From Anaerolineales bacterium (GTDB lineage Bacteria > Chloroflexota > Anaerolineae > Anaerolineales > Villigracilaceae), in contig JABFSL010000001.1 of the NCBI GenBank assembly GCA_013140605.1, positions 62,001 to 126,000 on the forward strand: a DNA stretch of 64,000 nt. Direction: 5' to 3'. A program made the translations under genes and the position numbers. The notes beneath the pieces are model-generated. The model was not told the origin of the DNA. It saw only the letters and a list, made by a program, of their open reading frames with translations, and ran no database searches. Of this stretch, positions 1 to 7,889 are shown piece by piece (positions within the stretch are counted from its first letter, which is position 1; each line of letters starts with the position of its first letter).

Positions 1-782
1 CAACTATTTCTTATCCGGATTTCATAATAATTCTTCCCGTCATCCCAAAAACGTACCCCCCCATAATCATAATTTGGTCCCCAAACATAAGATGTATAGA
101 GATTAAATGTTTCTAGCCATCCAAAGGGTTGTTCACGTACAATGGCTTGCTTTTGTGTTCCTTCAGCATTAAAGACAAGAGCCTGCCTTAGCACTTGTAT
201 AGGAGAGCCATTTTCGTCAACCCACCTATATTTACCGTAAAAAGTTTCAGAAAACACAGCATTATTAATGCCCATCAAGAACGGCAACTCGGCGTTTGTT
301 ATTTCACAATTAGTGTTTTCAATTTTGATGCTACTAGTCTCAACCCAACCCACAGTATCATTCATAGTTGAAGCTAAATACCAATCAAAGCCTTCTGTTT
401 TACCCATGACCCGGATCTTAGCATTAGGCGAAAAAGCGAGTAAAACTTTCCCAGCGGTGCTAGGTACTGCAAAGAGGTTCGCAGAATTTAAGATTTTAGC
501 ATCACAAGTAGACAATACAGGCAATGGAGTTGGAATTTGTGTATTTGTGGGAATAGGAGATGGAGTAAGAGTGGGTGTATTTGTGGGAAGAGCTGATTGA
601 GTTTGTAGATAAGAATTGGTTACTGTGTATGCAATTGAAGTCCGCTCTGCTCTTGTTTGTGTTGCTACAGCATTATATTTAGGGTTTGCCAAAGAAAACA
701 AAACAACACAAGCAAAAACAATAATGAAAGTAAAAATTACTATTATGGCAATAGAACGATTATTAAGAGAAGATATTTTCAT
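1..782 (-). CDS. Exported SH3-like domain protein (3' end beyond window)
   Basis: The frame stays open from an ATG at 782 to the window edge, giving at least 260 residues without a stop. AAGGAGG lies just before the start. Residues about 10-32 form one hydrophobic helix, a signal anchor or signal peptide. A Thr/Pro-rich linker follows (about 60-90), then a stretch resembling a bacterial SH3 domain (about 95-150) with alternating hydrophobic strands and a GWVE motif. The rest is rich in Tyr and Trp and not recognised. It is the third gene of a minus-strand run after the Ser/Thr kinase and the zinc-ribbon protein, so it may sense or transmit envelope signals. That role is inferred only from position. 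Confidence 0.7.
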   Translation of the reverse strand, partial: MKISSLNNRSIAIIVIFTFIIVFACVVLFSLANPKYNAVATQTRAERTSIAYTVTNSYLQTQSALPTNTPTLTPSPIPTNTQIPTPLPVLSTCDAKILNSANLFAVPSTAGKVLLAFSPNAKIRVMGKTEGFDWYLASTMNDTVGWVETSSIKIENTNCEITNAELPFLMGINNAVFSETFYGKYRWVDENGSPIQVLRQALVFNAEGTQKQAIVREQPFGWLETFNLYTSYVWGPNYDYGGVRFWDDGKNYYEIRIRNS

Positions 783-839
783 CAACAAGCCTCCTTGCTT
801 GAATTAATATCAACCAAATTACATTACGAAACAATTTGT

Positions 840-1079
840 TTAATTAAACTGAATTTCCATAGTCTTAAGGAATACATAAATGGCCCCCGAAGCAACAGCC
901 AATATTAAACATATAAAAATAATTACTAATATAGTAATTATTTGGGATCTTTCCCCACTATAAGTATATCCAATAAGGGGAGTTTTCCGGGATCCACACA
1001 TCGGACAAGGAACATTAAGGTCACTACTTCGAGATGAACCACATCGCTTGCATGCAACACTATTATAAAATTCCGCCAT
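840..1079 (-). CDS. Small zinc-ribbon membrane protein
   Basis: This 79-residue protein starts with two CxxC pairs (CKRC near residue 10 and CPMC near residue 25), a typical zinc-ribbon arrangement, followed by one transmembrane helix at about 47-71. GGAGG lies 5-6 bases before the ATG. It begins 12 bases after the kinase stop codon and is very likely co-transcribed with it. Small zinc-ribbon plus one-helix proteins are common next to bacterial Ser/Thr kinases, but no function can be given from the sequence. Confidence 0.75.
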   Translation of the reverse strand: MAEFYNSVACKRCGSSRSSDLNVPCPMCGSRKTPLIGYTYSGERSQIITILVIIFICLILAVASGAIYVFLKTMEIQFN

Positions 1080-1091
1080 TGAATCCTCCAG

Positions 1092-2606
1092 CTACTTTAC
1101 TTGTACGTTAATTCCCTTACTTGTTACCCAAGTGTCTCGAGACTTTTTATAATTGCAATAGATAGTGTACCATACAGGAACATTTTCTGGTATATTATTA
1201 TCAATTATTTTTACCAAGCCTCGATTATCCGGTTTCTTTACATTTATGTCGTCTGAAATTTTAAGTTTATATCCTCGGAGGGGAGAAATTGAGGGTGAAT
1301 ATAAATTTCTAATAACTGAATATTGGCCTACATTTTGTGGAGGAAGCCACGTTAGAACGACTTTTGATTTATTTTCTCTTTCTGCATTTGCATTTTCAAC
1401 ATCGTCTGTTCTAATAAAAGCTTGTGAAGATCCTTTAGCAGGTGAAAAGTGTTCGCCATCATATACAAAAACAGTGTAGAACATTACCACGCCATTGATC
1501 ACACTGTTGTCCTCAAAACAATTTCCGTTGCAAATCCAATGCTGCTCCCCATCGCCTGGTTCTCGAGACTTTTTATAGTACTTCCTTACCAACCAGTAAT
1601 TAATACCACTCAGCCCAACACCTTCCCAGGTAATTATATTTGTTTTTTTACCTTGCACTTCTTTTTCATCAACATTTACACTTGGAATATAGTTAATGTT
1701 TTGAGCAGACACCAGCTTAAGTGTGCTTGAAGCCATTAAGATGTTGCTTTTATTGTTGCTAAAATTATTATGTTTTTTTATGTCTACAATTGGTAAAGAC
1801 AGGGTTGTTAATAACTCTTTGCAATCTTCAATAAAATCTAAAGTCGAATCATATCGTTCCGACAAATTTAATGCCATAGCTTTTCCAATAATTTTATGTG
1901 TAGAAATTGGCAATTCAGTGTACTTTTGTATCTGCTGCTCTAAATCATCCTTTACTAAACGAGCTACACTATCTTGAGGAACTTCACCTGTAATCATTGA
2001 AAACAACGTGGCTCCCAAAGCGTAAATATCACTCTTAATATTTGTTCCATCTTGGCTATATTGCTCAGGAGGCGAATAACCTGAGCTAAAAGCTTTTGCC
2101 GCAACAAGGGTTTTATCAAAATTGTTTCTTTTCACAAGTCCAAAGTCTATAAGAAACGCCTGGCCGCTAGTTGAAACTATAATATTTGATGGTTTTACAT
2201 CTCTGTGAACGAAAGGAGGCGTTTTAGAGTGAAGATAATACAGCGCTTGGCCAATTTGAGAAATCCATACTATGGCTTGGTTAATTGCAAGAGGACCATC
2301 GCGAGAAACAATTTTTTTTACATTTTCCCCTTCGATAAAATCCATCACTAAATAGCTATAATCCCCGAATGATATAAACTCAATAACATTTGGCAAATGA
2401 AGGTGGTTTATATCGTTTTCTTTCAATGCTTCTAATGCCTTTGCCTCATTTTGAAATTGTTCTTTGTACTCCTCACTAGTGTTAAGATTTTCTTTTATTG
2501 CACACATCTTTCCGGTCTTAATGTTACGTCCACGATAAACATTGCCGAACCCGCCCTGCTCCACCAAAGACAATATTTCATATTTTTCTGTCAATTTGTT
2601 TATCAT
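1092..2606 (-). CDS. PknB-type serine/threonine protein kinase
   Basis: This 504-residue Hanks-type kinase phosphorylates Ser/Thr on partner proteins. The domain occupies about 1-265: glycine loop GGFGNVYRG, the ATP-binding Lys in CAIKEN, catalytic HRDVKPSNI, magnesium-binding DFGLVK, an SPPEQ motif in place of APE, and KSDIYALGATL. The C-terminal half (about 300-504) is beta-rich with two fibronectin-III-like stretches (KVVLTWLPPQN and similar). No transmembrane helix is evident, so it is probably cytosolic. It is the first gene of the operon with the zinc-ribbon and SH3-like genes. Its promoter appears leaderless, with TATAAT six bases before the ATG. Confidence 0.9.
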   Translation of the reverse strand: MINKLTEKYEILSLVEQGGFGNVYRGRNIKTGKMCAIKENLNTSEEYKEQFQNEAKALEALKENDINHLHLPNVIEFISFGDYSYLVMDFIEGENVKKIVSRDGPLAINQAIVWISQIGQALYYLHSKTPPFVHRDVKPSNIIVSTSGQAFLIDFGLVKRNNFDKTLVAAKAFSSGYSPPEQYSQDGTNIKSDIYALGATLFSMITGEVPQDSVARLVKDDLEQQIQKYTELPISTHKIIGKAMALNLSERYDSTLDFIEDCKELLTTLSLPIVDIKKHNNFSNNKSNILMASSTLKLVSAQNINYIPSVNVDEKEVQGKKTNIITWEGVGLSGINYWLVRKYYKKSREPGDGEQHWICNGNCFEDNSVINGVVMFYTVFVYDGEHFSPAKGSSQAFIRTDDVENANAERENKSKVVLTWLPPQNVGQYSVIRNLYSPSISPLRGYKLKISDDINVKKPDNRGLVKIIDNNIPENVPVWYTIYCNYKKSRDTWVTSKGINVQVK

Positions 2607-2618
2607 TATTTCATTATA
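2607..2618 (-). promoter_or_regulatory. -10 box of an apparently leaderless kinase promoter
   Basis: On the minus strand TATAAT (2618-2613) is followed by six bases and then the kinase ATG at 2606. That places the transcription start on or next to the A of ATG. No Shine-Dalgarno sequence is present. Confidence 0.5.
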
Positions 2619-3340
2619 CTGTAACGTTATTCAAACCATAAACATATTTTCCTTAACAGCTAAAGTTAACTTAGTGAGTAATTTGGTTTTTTACGAGGGT
2701 AAGGCTCTTCCAAGCCATATCAGAGTCGTTTGTGCTGATAAATCAATGTCTCGAGGAAGGTTTTGTAGGTAAATTGAAATCCTATGAAAACCGATGCAAA
2801 AGCATCATTTTCAAGCTTGAAAGGCCAAATTAAACAGGCATATTGCAAGATAACAAATCACCGAGATACCAAGAATTTCGTATCTCACCGTAGCAAGGCT
2901 TCTTCATCCCAAGCTCGTCATAAGTACATCATAAGCACATGATAAGTACTTTGAATTGGGAAAACTCTGTGCCTTTGTACCCCTAATTTTAAGATTTTCT
3001 CAATAACTCTGTTCAGTGAACAGTATAATCACCCCATCATGCTCCCCCTGAATCCACTTTTGGTAATTAAAATATCCAGGCACGCTTCAACTTCATCCAC
3101 TGGCATTCCCGCATCCGCCCTGGAAGTTGAAGCGCACCCTATCCCCTTTTCCCCTTGTTTCCCCTTTCCCCTATGTAAATGGAAATGAGTAGTCAATCCA
3201 TTTATTACCGAAACTGTTACTTGATACATTGTAAAGATTCGCAGGTCATGGTTCAATAGACAGAAGGGTATAAGGCATAGGCATTTGTACTGACTTCCCC
3301 GATAAGCCTTGAATTGCGAGGCGTTTTTTGTTACGCTGTA
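2619..3340. other. Gene-poor stretch with three 11-bp iterons
   Basis: I see no convincing gene here; short frames on both strands lack ribosome binding sites and recognisable protein. At 2918-2950 there are three tandem 11-bp units (TCATAAGTACA, TCATAAGCACA, TGATAAGTACT), possibly a protein-binding site. A fragment resembling the start of recQ lies at 3021-3063. Confidence 0.5.
3021..3063 (+). repeat. Partial copy of the recQ promoter and start
   Basis: This stretch matches 10890-10936 over the TATAAT box, the ATG and the next codons, including AATCCACTTTTGG, with a deletion of about 13 bases inside. It does not lead into a long frame and is a copied fragment or part of a dispersed element. 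Related copies lie at 9112-9150 and, shorter, at 9875-9901. Confidence 0.6.
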
Positions 3341-3363
3341 GGTACCAAGAGGGAGTATGACCC

Positions 3364-4047
3364 ATGAATAAAAAAATACAAGTAACAATCCTGGATGATC
3401 ATCAAAATATCATAGATGGTTATGTTTTTCGCCTAAACAAAAACCCACAGATCGAAGTGGCGGCGACGATCAACTTTGGTTGTGAACTGGAAGCAACACT
3501 TGCGGAACATCCCACCGATGTTTTATTGCTGGATGTAAGCGTTCCCACCTCGGCTAAAAACCCAAACCCATACCCGATCCTGCATGCCATTCCCAGGCTT
3601 CTTGAAATCCACACCAGTCTGGGCATCCTTGTCATCAGCATGTATGCCGAACGCGGCCTGATCCGCGCGGTGATGGATGCCGGGGCAAGCGGCTATATAT
3701 TGAAAGACGACCAGAACACAGCGCGGGACCTTGGAAGCGTGGTCATGTCCGTTGCCGGGGGAGGCGTCTATTTCAGTCAACAGGCGCACCAGCTTTACAT
3801 CAAGCACCTGTCAAAGGAAAGCGAATTAACAGTTCGACAGTTGGAGGCGCTGTCGCTGTGTGCGGCTTACCCAAACAACACAACAGCAGAGTTTGCGAAA
3901 ATGATGTCGGCGAGCAATTCCACCGTGCGTAATTTGCTATCCGCTGCCTACCTGAAACTGGGTGTAAACACCCGCGCTGCGGCCATAGCCAGGGCGCGGC
4001 AACTGGGGTTGATTACACCGCACCAGCCTGAGGCTCCAAATCCGTAG
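3364..4047 (+). CDS. NarL/LuxR-type response regulator (ComA-like role proposed)
   Basis: This 227-residue protein has an N-terminal receiver domain (about 5-125; acidic pair DD at 11-12, phospho-acceptor Asp in LLLDVSVP, conserved Lys in YILKDD). A C-terminal LuxR-type helix-turn-helix follows (about 150-215, LTVRQLEAL ... TAEFAKMMSASNSTVRNLL ... KLGVNTRAAA). GGGAG lies just upstream of the ATG. Such regulators are the standard partners of HisKA_3 kinases. The nearest one is the ComP-like kinase 1.5 kb downstream on the same strand, with the polyprenyl synthetase and peptide gene between on the other strand. Assignment as the ComA equivalent is an inference from position, because a second NarL-type pair exists near 55 kb. 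Confidence 0.85.
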   Translation: MNKKIQVTILDDHQNIIDGYVFRLNKNPQIEVAATINFGCELEATLAEHPTDVLLLDVSVPTSAKNPNPYPILHAIPRLLEIHTSLGILVISMYAERGLIRAVMDAGASGYILKDDQNTARDLGSVVMSVAGGGVYFSQQAHQLYIKHLSKESELTVRQLEALSLCAAYPNNTTAEFAKMMSASNSTVRNLLSAAYLKLGVNTRAAAIARARQLGLITPHQPEAPNP

Positions 4048-4171
4048 TTTCGTCAGCCCATTTGAAATTGCCGATACACAGATACTTCGACAAGCTGGGT
4101 TGAACACAGGAGCAAGCGCGGTTTTTTATGGAGCTTTGTATCATTCGAGTTATCCGTGTGCCCACGAAACG

Positions 4172-5134
4172 TCACAACAACTCCAGAATATCTGTTTTAT
4201 CCACTTCCTCAAAAAGCTGAAAAACAGGCCGCACCACATCCTCGAAAATCGTTTCCAGAATGCCCTGGCGGGCAGGGTCAGGGAGTGTCAGTCCATCCAA
4301 AATTCCCTTCGCCATTTCATGACGATTCAATAACTGATAGAAGCAATAACTCACAGCCCCGCATTGGATGAGAATCTCCTGCGCCTCTTTCAAAGCCTGT
4401 GGGCTGGTTTCTGCTTTCTGACGCAGTTCCTCAAACCGGGCACGCTGCGGGTGATCTACAAGCCGCGCAAAAAGGATGGGCAATGGCGAGCGATCTGCTC
4501 CCCAATCTGGCTTCGCGGGCGCAGCTAATGTATCTCCCAAATCATCGTGGATTTGGATCATCTCTCCATATAAAATCCCCAACTCCTTGAAGCGCAGCGA
4601 TAATTCCAACGAAGTTCCGCCGATCAACGCACCGATCTGCAACGACGCGCCAAAGAATGGCGAACTCTTCGCCTTCGCAATCTTCCAATACGCATCTTCA
4701 TCCGCGACAATCGAGTTCACATCCCAATACTGGCCGATAGTTGTGGCAAGAAACATCTCGTTCACACTTTCCATCGCCAGTAATTTTGCCTCTGCATCCA
4801 CATCACAATGAGCGATCACCGCCAGCGCCGCAGACTGCAAAGCAGATGCCATGTTTGCCGCGGCGGGCCCGCCCACTTTCAAGTGTTCGCCGCGTGGGTC
4901 GGCATCCAACATATCGTCCACCAGCACGATCCCAATATGGCTGCAAGCCACCGCCAGAATCGCAGGGATGGCTCTTTCCATCGTCCCACCTGCAGCCTCG
5001 TAGGCACGCAAAGGCAACTGCCAATGACCGGGTCTCCCCGATGCAACACGTTGAAACAACATCCGCACTTCCTCCCACTCCTTTACATGCGGAATAGTTG
5101 AGAACTCATCAATAAGTCTGGCATATAGTTCCAT
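4172..5134 (-). CDS. Polyprenyl synthetase family protein, ComQ-like
   Basis: This is a 320-residue all-helical isoprenyl-chain enzyme of the trans-prenyltransferase fold. It keeps both aspartate-rich motifs: DDMLD (first motif, DDxxD) near residue 73 and DDLGD (second motif) near residue 195, preceded by GEMIQIH. Housekeeping enzymes of this family condense IPP with allylic diphosphates; the relative ComQ instead prenylates a Trp of the ComX peptide. This gene lies directly downstream of a 56-codon Trp-containing peptide gene and is flanked by a ComP-like kinase and a LuxR-type regulator, so a ComQ role is the better reading. An ordinary isoprenoid synthase remains possible. AAGGAG precedes the ATG by about nine bases. 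Confidence 0.8.
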   Translation of the reverse strand: MELYARLIDEFSTIPHVKEWEEVRMLFQRVASGRPGHWQLPLRAYEAAGGTMERAIPAILAVACSHIGIVLVDDMLDADPRGEHLKVGGPAAANMASALQSAALAVIAHCDVDAEAKLLAMESVNEMFLATTIGQYWDVNSIVADEDAYWKIAKAKSSPFFGASLQIGALIGGTSLELSLRFKELGILYGEMIQIHDDLGDTLAAPAKPDWGADRSPLPILFARLVDHPQRARFEELRQKAETSPQALKEAQEILIQCGAVSYCFYQLLNRHEMAKGILDGLTLPDPARQGILETIFEDVVRPVFQLFEEVDKTDILELL

Positions 5135-5150
5135 TTTGATTTACTCCTTT

Positions 5151-5175
5151 GCAGGCCGGGGTTCCCCCGGCCTGC
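5151..5175. other. Perfect 11-bp hairpin between peptide and synthetase genes
   Basis: GCAGGCCGGGG, a three-base loop, then CCCCGGCCTGC form a very stable stem between the peptide stop and the synthetase ribosome binding site. No U-tract follows on the minus strand, so it looks more like an mRNA-stabilising or partial read-through element than a full terminator. It could keep the peptide in excess over the enzyme. Confidence 0.6.
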
Positions 5176-5183
5176 ATACTTTC

Positions 5184-5354
5184 TTACAATATACTGGCCG
5201 GCTCGGCTGCGTTCCAAAGGAACCATGGTTCATATGCGGCATTGGCAAGCCGCTTGCGATCAAAGCGAGTCAATGCCGCCAGGCGGCGTTGGATGGGCGT
5301 GGATGCCGCATTCACAGCAGATAACCATTCACGAAAACTTTGCATCTGTTTCAT
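5184..5354 (-). CDS. Candidate isoprenylated signal peptide precursor (ComX-like)
   Basis: This small gene encodes 56 residues from an ATG at 5354, preceded by GGAG with a nine-base gap. The frame extends upstream to a TTG at 5426, but that start has no ribosome binding site at a usable distance. The product has no membrane helix, is basic in the middle (QRRLAALTRFDRKR) and ends in an aromatic, Trp-containing tail: Trp44 and Trp47 within EPWFLW, then nine residues. ComX precursors of Bacillus are of similar length (about 55) and carry the modified Trp near the C-terminus. The partner genes around it fit. The peptide itself has no strong sequence match that I can assert, so this is a context-based call. 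Confidence 0.55.
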   Translation of the reverse strand: MKQMQSFREWLSAVNAASTPIQRRLAALTRFDRKRLANAAYEPWFLWNAAEPASIL

Positions 5355-5520
5355 TGTAAATATCTCCGAAATTAGTTTTTTTATAGACGACCGGCTTTTA
5401 TCAAAAGCTTTGGCTTGAACTGACAAATTTCGTGGAAAAACCTTTACACTACGCTATAATCGAACCACCTCCTTTTAAATTTTAGACAGCCAACCCAATC
5501 CAGTTCCACAAGAGAGACCC
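5355..5520. promoter_or_regulatory. Divergent promoter region of peptide and kinase genes
   Basis: This 166-bp region separates the minus-strand peptide gene from the plus-strand kinase. A TATAAT hexamer lies at 5455-5460 in plus orientation, about 60 bases before the kinase ATG. A GGAGGT motif on the minus strand (around 5467-5473) has no convincing start codon behind it. No inverted repeat is clear enough to name as the regulator's operator. Confidence 0.35.
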
Positions 5521-7773
5521 ATGCGCCAAAACCCGTCTCAACGCTTGCAAATCAGTGAACTGCCAATTCCTCTCTTTGTCCTTTTTATATTAGTTTGGTA
5601 CGCCTACGGTCTTTTGTTTGTCGTCCCCTATTCGGGCTTTGCCTTTAATGTTGGCAGTGGTCGTGTTGAGGAAATTTATTCCCAACAAACACCCTCTTTG
5701 CAAATAAACGATGTGTTGATACAAATTGGCCCGATCACGTGGGAAAGTTACAAAAAGGATGCCAGGCTGGTTTTCTTTGAAGGCGTTCAGCCAGGTGAGA
5801 TTGTGGAGATCATTGTTAACCGCGATGGCAGGGAAATTGCCATCCCATGGAATTTTATGGGATTCAATCAGTCTGTATTCAGAGCACGCTTCATTAACAT
5901 CTGGGGGCTGGCTTTTATCTTTTGGCTCTTTGGCGCGGCAGCACAATTATTGATTCGCCCAAAGGATGGACGCCAAAGACTGTTTATTGCCGCCAATTAC
6001 CTTACGGCGTTCTGGCTGATCTTTGGTTCAATATCTTCTTTTCAACTTTGGGGGAGTTCCATTTTATTGCACGCTGTTACCTGGCTTTTGCTGCCAGTAT
6101 ACCTGCACTTGCATTGGGTCTTTCCCCGCCCGTTAAAAGAACTGCCAAAAGCAGTATGGATCGCCATATATCTCATGGGACTGACTCTTGCAGGAGCAGA
6201 ATTCACCCAATCTCTTCCCAAAGGCCTGTATGCGGTTGGCTTCCTTGTTGCGCTGTTGGGAAGCATCATCCTGGAAGGTGTACATTTCATCAAACAAGTT
6301 GACCAGCGCCGCGACGTGAGATTGCTTGCCTCTTCCATACTTGTAGCTTTCATCCCATCGGTCATTTTAGGGATTCTTACCATAGTTGGCGCAGCCCCGC
6401 ACTTCTGGGCCTTCGCCCTTTTCGCCCTGCCCTTCATGCCGCTGGCGTACTTCTACGTTATCTACCGCCGCCAATCAGGCGGATTGGAAGTACGCCTCAA
6501 CCGCCTGATTTCACTCTACTCATTTCTGATTTTTTTGGGTACAGTCTTATTCAGCCTTGTGGTTCCCATCACCAGCCTGAATATTAGCTCTGAAACTTCG
6601 ATCTTCATCGGCGTACTGGTGATCCTTGCCGCCACCAGCATGGCAATTATCACCTTCCCTGTCTTCCAGGCTTTCGTGGAAAAACGCTATCTGGGCATCA
6701 AACTTCCCTACCAAAATTTACAGGAAACCTATTCAAACCGCATCGCAGCCAGCATATCTACAAGCGATCTTCTCCAACTGCTCGAAGATGAGGTTTTTCC
6801 GAGCTTGTTCATTCGCGAATTCGCCTTCATGCAGGTGTTCAATGGAAAGCTAAAGACACTGCTCACTGGCAACATTCCCCCCGAACAACTGCCGCACGAA
6901 AACGACATGAATTTACTCGTCTCACAGGCGGGGATGTATCTGCCACACACTTCCGCAGATGGCGGATGGACCCGCCTCATTCTCCCGCTCAAAGCTGGTG
7001 ACTCTTTCATCGGCTTTTGGCTTCTGGGACGGCGCGACCCCGACGACCTGTATCCCCTGGCAGAGATTTCCATCTTGCAATCCATCGCCAACCAAACCGC
7101 CATCGCCCTAAGCAACATTCTTTACGCGGAAGAGGTACGCAAGCTATTCCAGTTGGACGTTGAAAGATATGAACAGGAACGTCTCAGCCTCGCACGCGAC
7201 CTGCACGACAGCATTCTCAATCAACTGGCGGCCCTTCGCAACAACCTTGGTGAAGCCGCCTCATCAACCTTCCAATCGGACTATGAAGAACTCACCCGGC
7301 GATTGCGCGAAATTGTCAGCAATTTACGTCCGCCCATGTTGATGTATGGCCTCAAGCCTGCCATCATCGAACTTGCCGACAACCTCATGGAGCGCAGCGG
7401 CGACAGAGTAAAAGTAAAAGCGGATTTGGAAGCCAGCGAGGAGAGAATTCCAGAACATATGGAGCAACATTTATTCCGCATCGTGCAGGAAGCCTGTGAA
7501 AACAGCCTTCGCCATGCCGAAGCAAGAACTGTTTCCATCTATGGAACCCTGGCTTCGGGAAAAGTCGATCTAAATATTCACGATGACGGCAAAGGTTTTG
7601 ACGCTGATTCAAAACTTGAGTTGAATAACCTGCTGGCAAATCACCACTTCGGCCTTTCCGGCATGATCGAGCGTGCCATCCTGATTGGGGCAAAGATCAA
7701 AATCCACTCCGGCCCAGGCACAGGGACAAGGATTCACCTCACATGGAGCAATGACACTGAAAAAAAACAATAA
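5521..7773 (+). CDS. ComP-like multi-pass sensor histidine kinase
   Basis: This 750-residue membrane kinase has one transmembrane helix (about 15-37), an outside stretch with a PDZ-like pattern (about 40-115, INDVLIQIGPITW), then some seven to eight further helices to about residue 400. A GAF-like region (about 405-550), a HisKA_3 domain with phospho-acceptor His in LARDLHDSILNQL, and a HATPase domain (IVQEACENSLRHA, DDGKGFD, GLSGMIERA, GPGTGTRI) follow. This order of parts, and the length, match my recollection of B. subtilis ComP (about 770 residues), the receptor of the prenylated ComX peptide. It is divergent from the peptide gene and likely signals to the LuxR-type regulator at 3364-4047. 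The upstream AGAGAG ribosome site is weak. Confidence 0.85.
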   Translation: MRQNPSQRLQISELPIPLFVLFILVWYAYGLLFVVPYSGFAFNVGSGRVEEIYSQQTPSLQINDVLIQIGPITWESYKKDARLVFFEGVQPGEIVEIIVNRDGREIAIPWNFMGFNQSVFRARFINIWGLAFIFWLFGAAAQLLIRPKDGRQRLFIAANYLTAFWLIFGSISSFQLWGSSILLHAVTWLLLPVYLHLHWVFPRPLKELPKAVWIAIYLMGLTLAGAEFTQSLPKGLYAVGFLVALLGSIILEGVHFIKQVDQRRDVRLLASSILVAFIPSVILGILTIVGAAPHFWAFALFALPFMPLAYFYVIYRRQSGGLEVRLNRLISLYSFLIFLGTVLFSLVVPITSLNISSETSIFIGVLVILAATSMAIITFPVFQAFVEKRYLGIKLPYQNLQETYSNRIAASISTSDLLQLLEDEVFPSLFIREFAFMQVFNGKLKTLLTGNIPPEQLPHENDMNLLVSQAGMYLPHTSADGGWTRLILPLKAGDSFIGFWLLGRRDPDDLYPLAEISILQSIANQTAIALSNILYAEEVRKLFQLDVERYEQERLSLARDLHDSILNQLAALRNNLGEAASSTFQSDYEELTRRLREIVSNLRPPMLMYGLKPAIIELADNLMERSGDRVKVKADLEASEERIPEHMEQHLFRIVQEACENSLRHAEARTVSIYGTLASGKVDLNIHDDGKGFDADSKLELNNLLANHHFGLSGMIERAILIGAKIKIHSGPGTGTRIHLTWSNDTEKKQ

Positions 7774-7889
7774 CCTAAATTGTTAATGTGCAAATCCTGC
7801 AACGTTTGCAGTTTATAGCCAACAAGTATGGAAATCCATCGGCAATCGCTTAAATCTTCTTAAGCGTTACTTGAATTTGAGGCCTGGCA

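Noticed and set aside
268..908. Plus-strand frames over the left end
   Set aside because: They lie opposite a continuous minus-strand frame with a signal anchor, SH3-like domain and ribosome site; the plus-strand products show no family and no ribosome site.
3029..3388. Minus-strand frame of 119 residues before the LuxR-type regulator
   Set aside because: It overlaps the regulator start and a recQ-like fragment, with low-complexity text and no ribosome site.
5184..5426. Longer 80-residue version of the peptide starting at TTG 5426
   Set aside because: No ribosome site at a usable distance; the ATG at 5354 has GGAG with good spacing and gives a length typical of ComX-type precursors.
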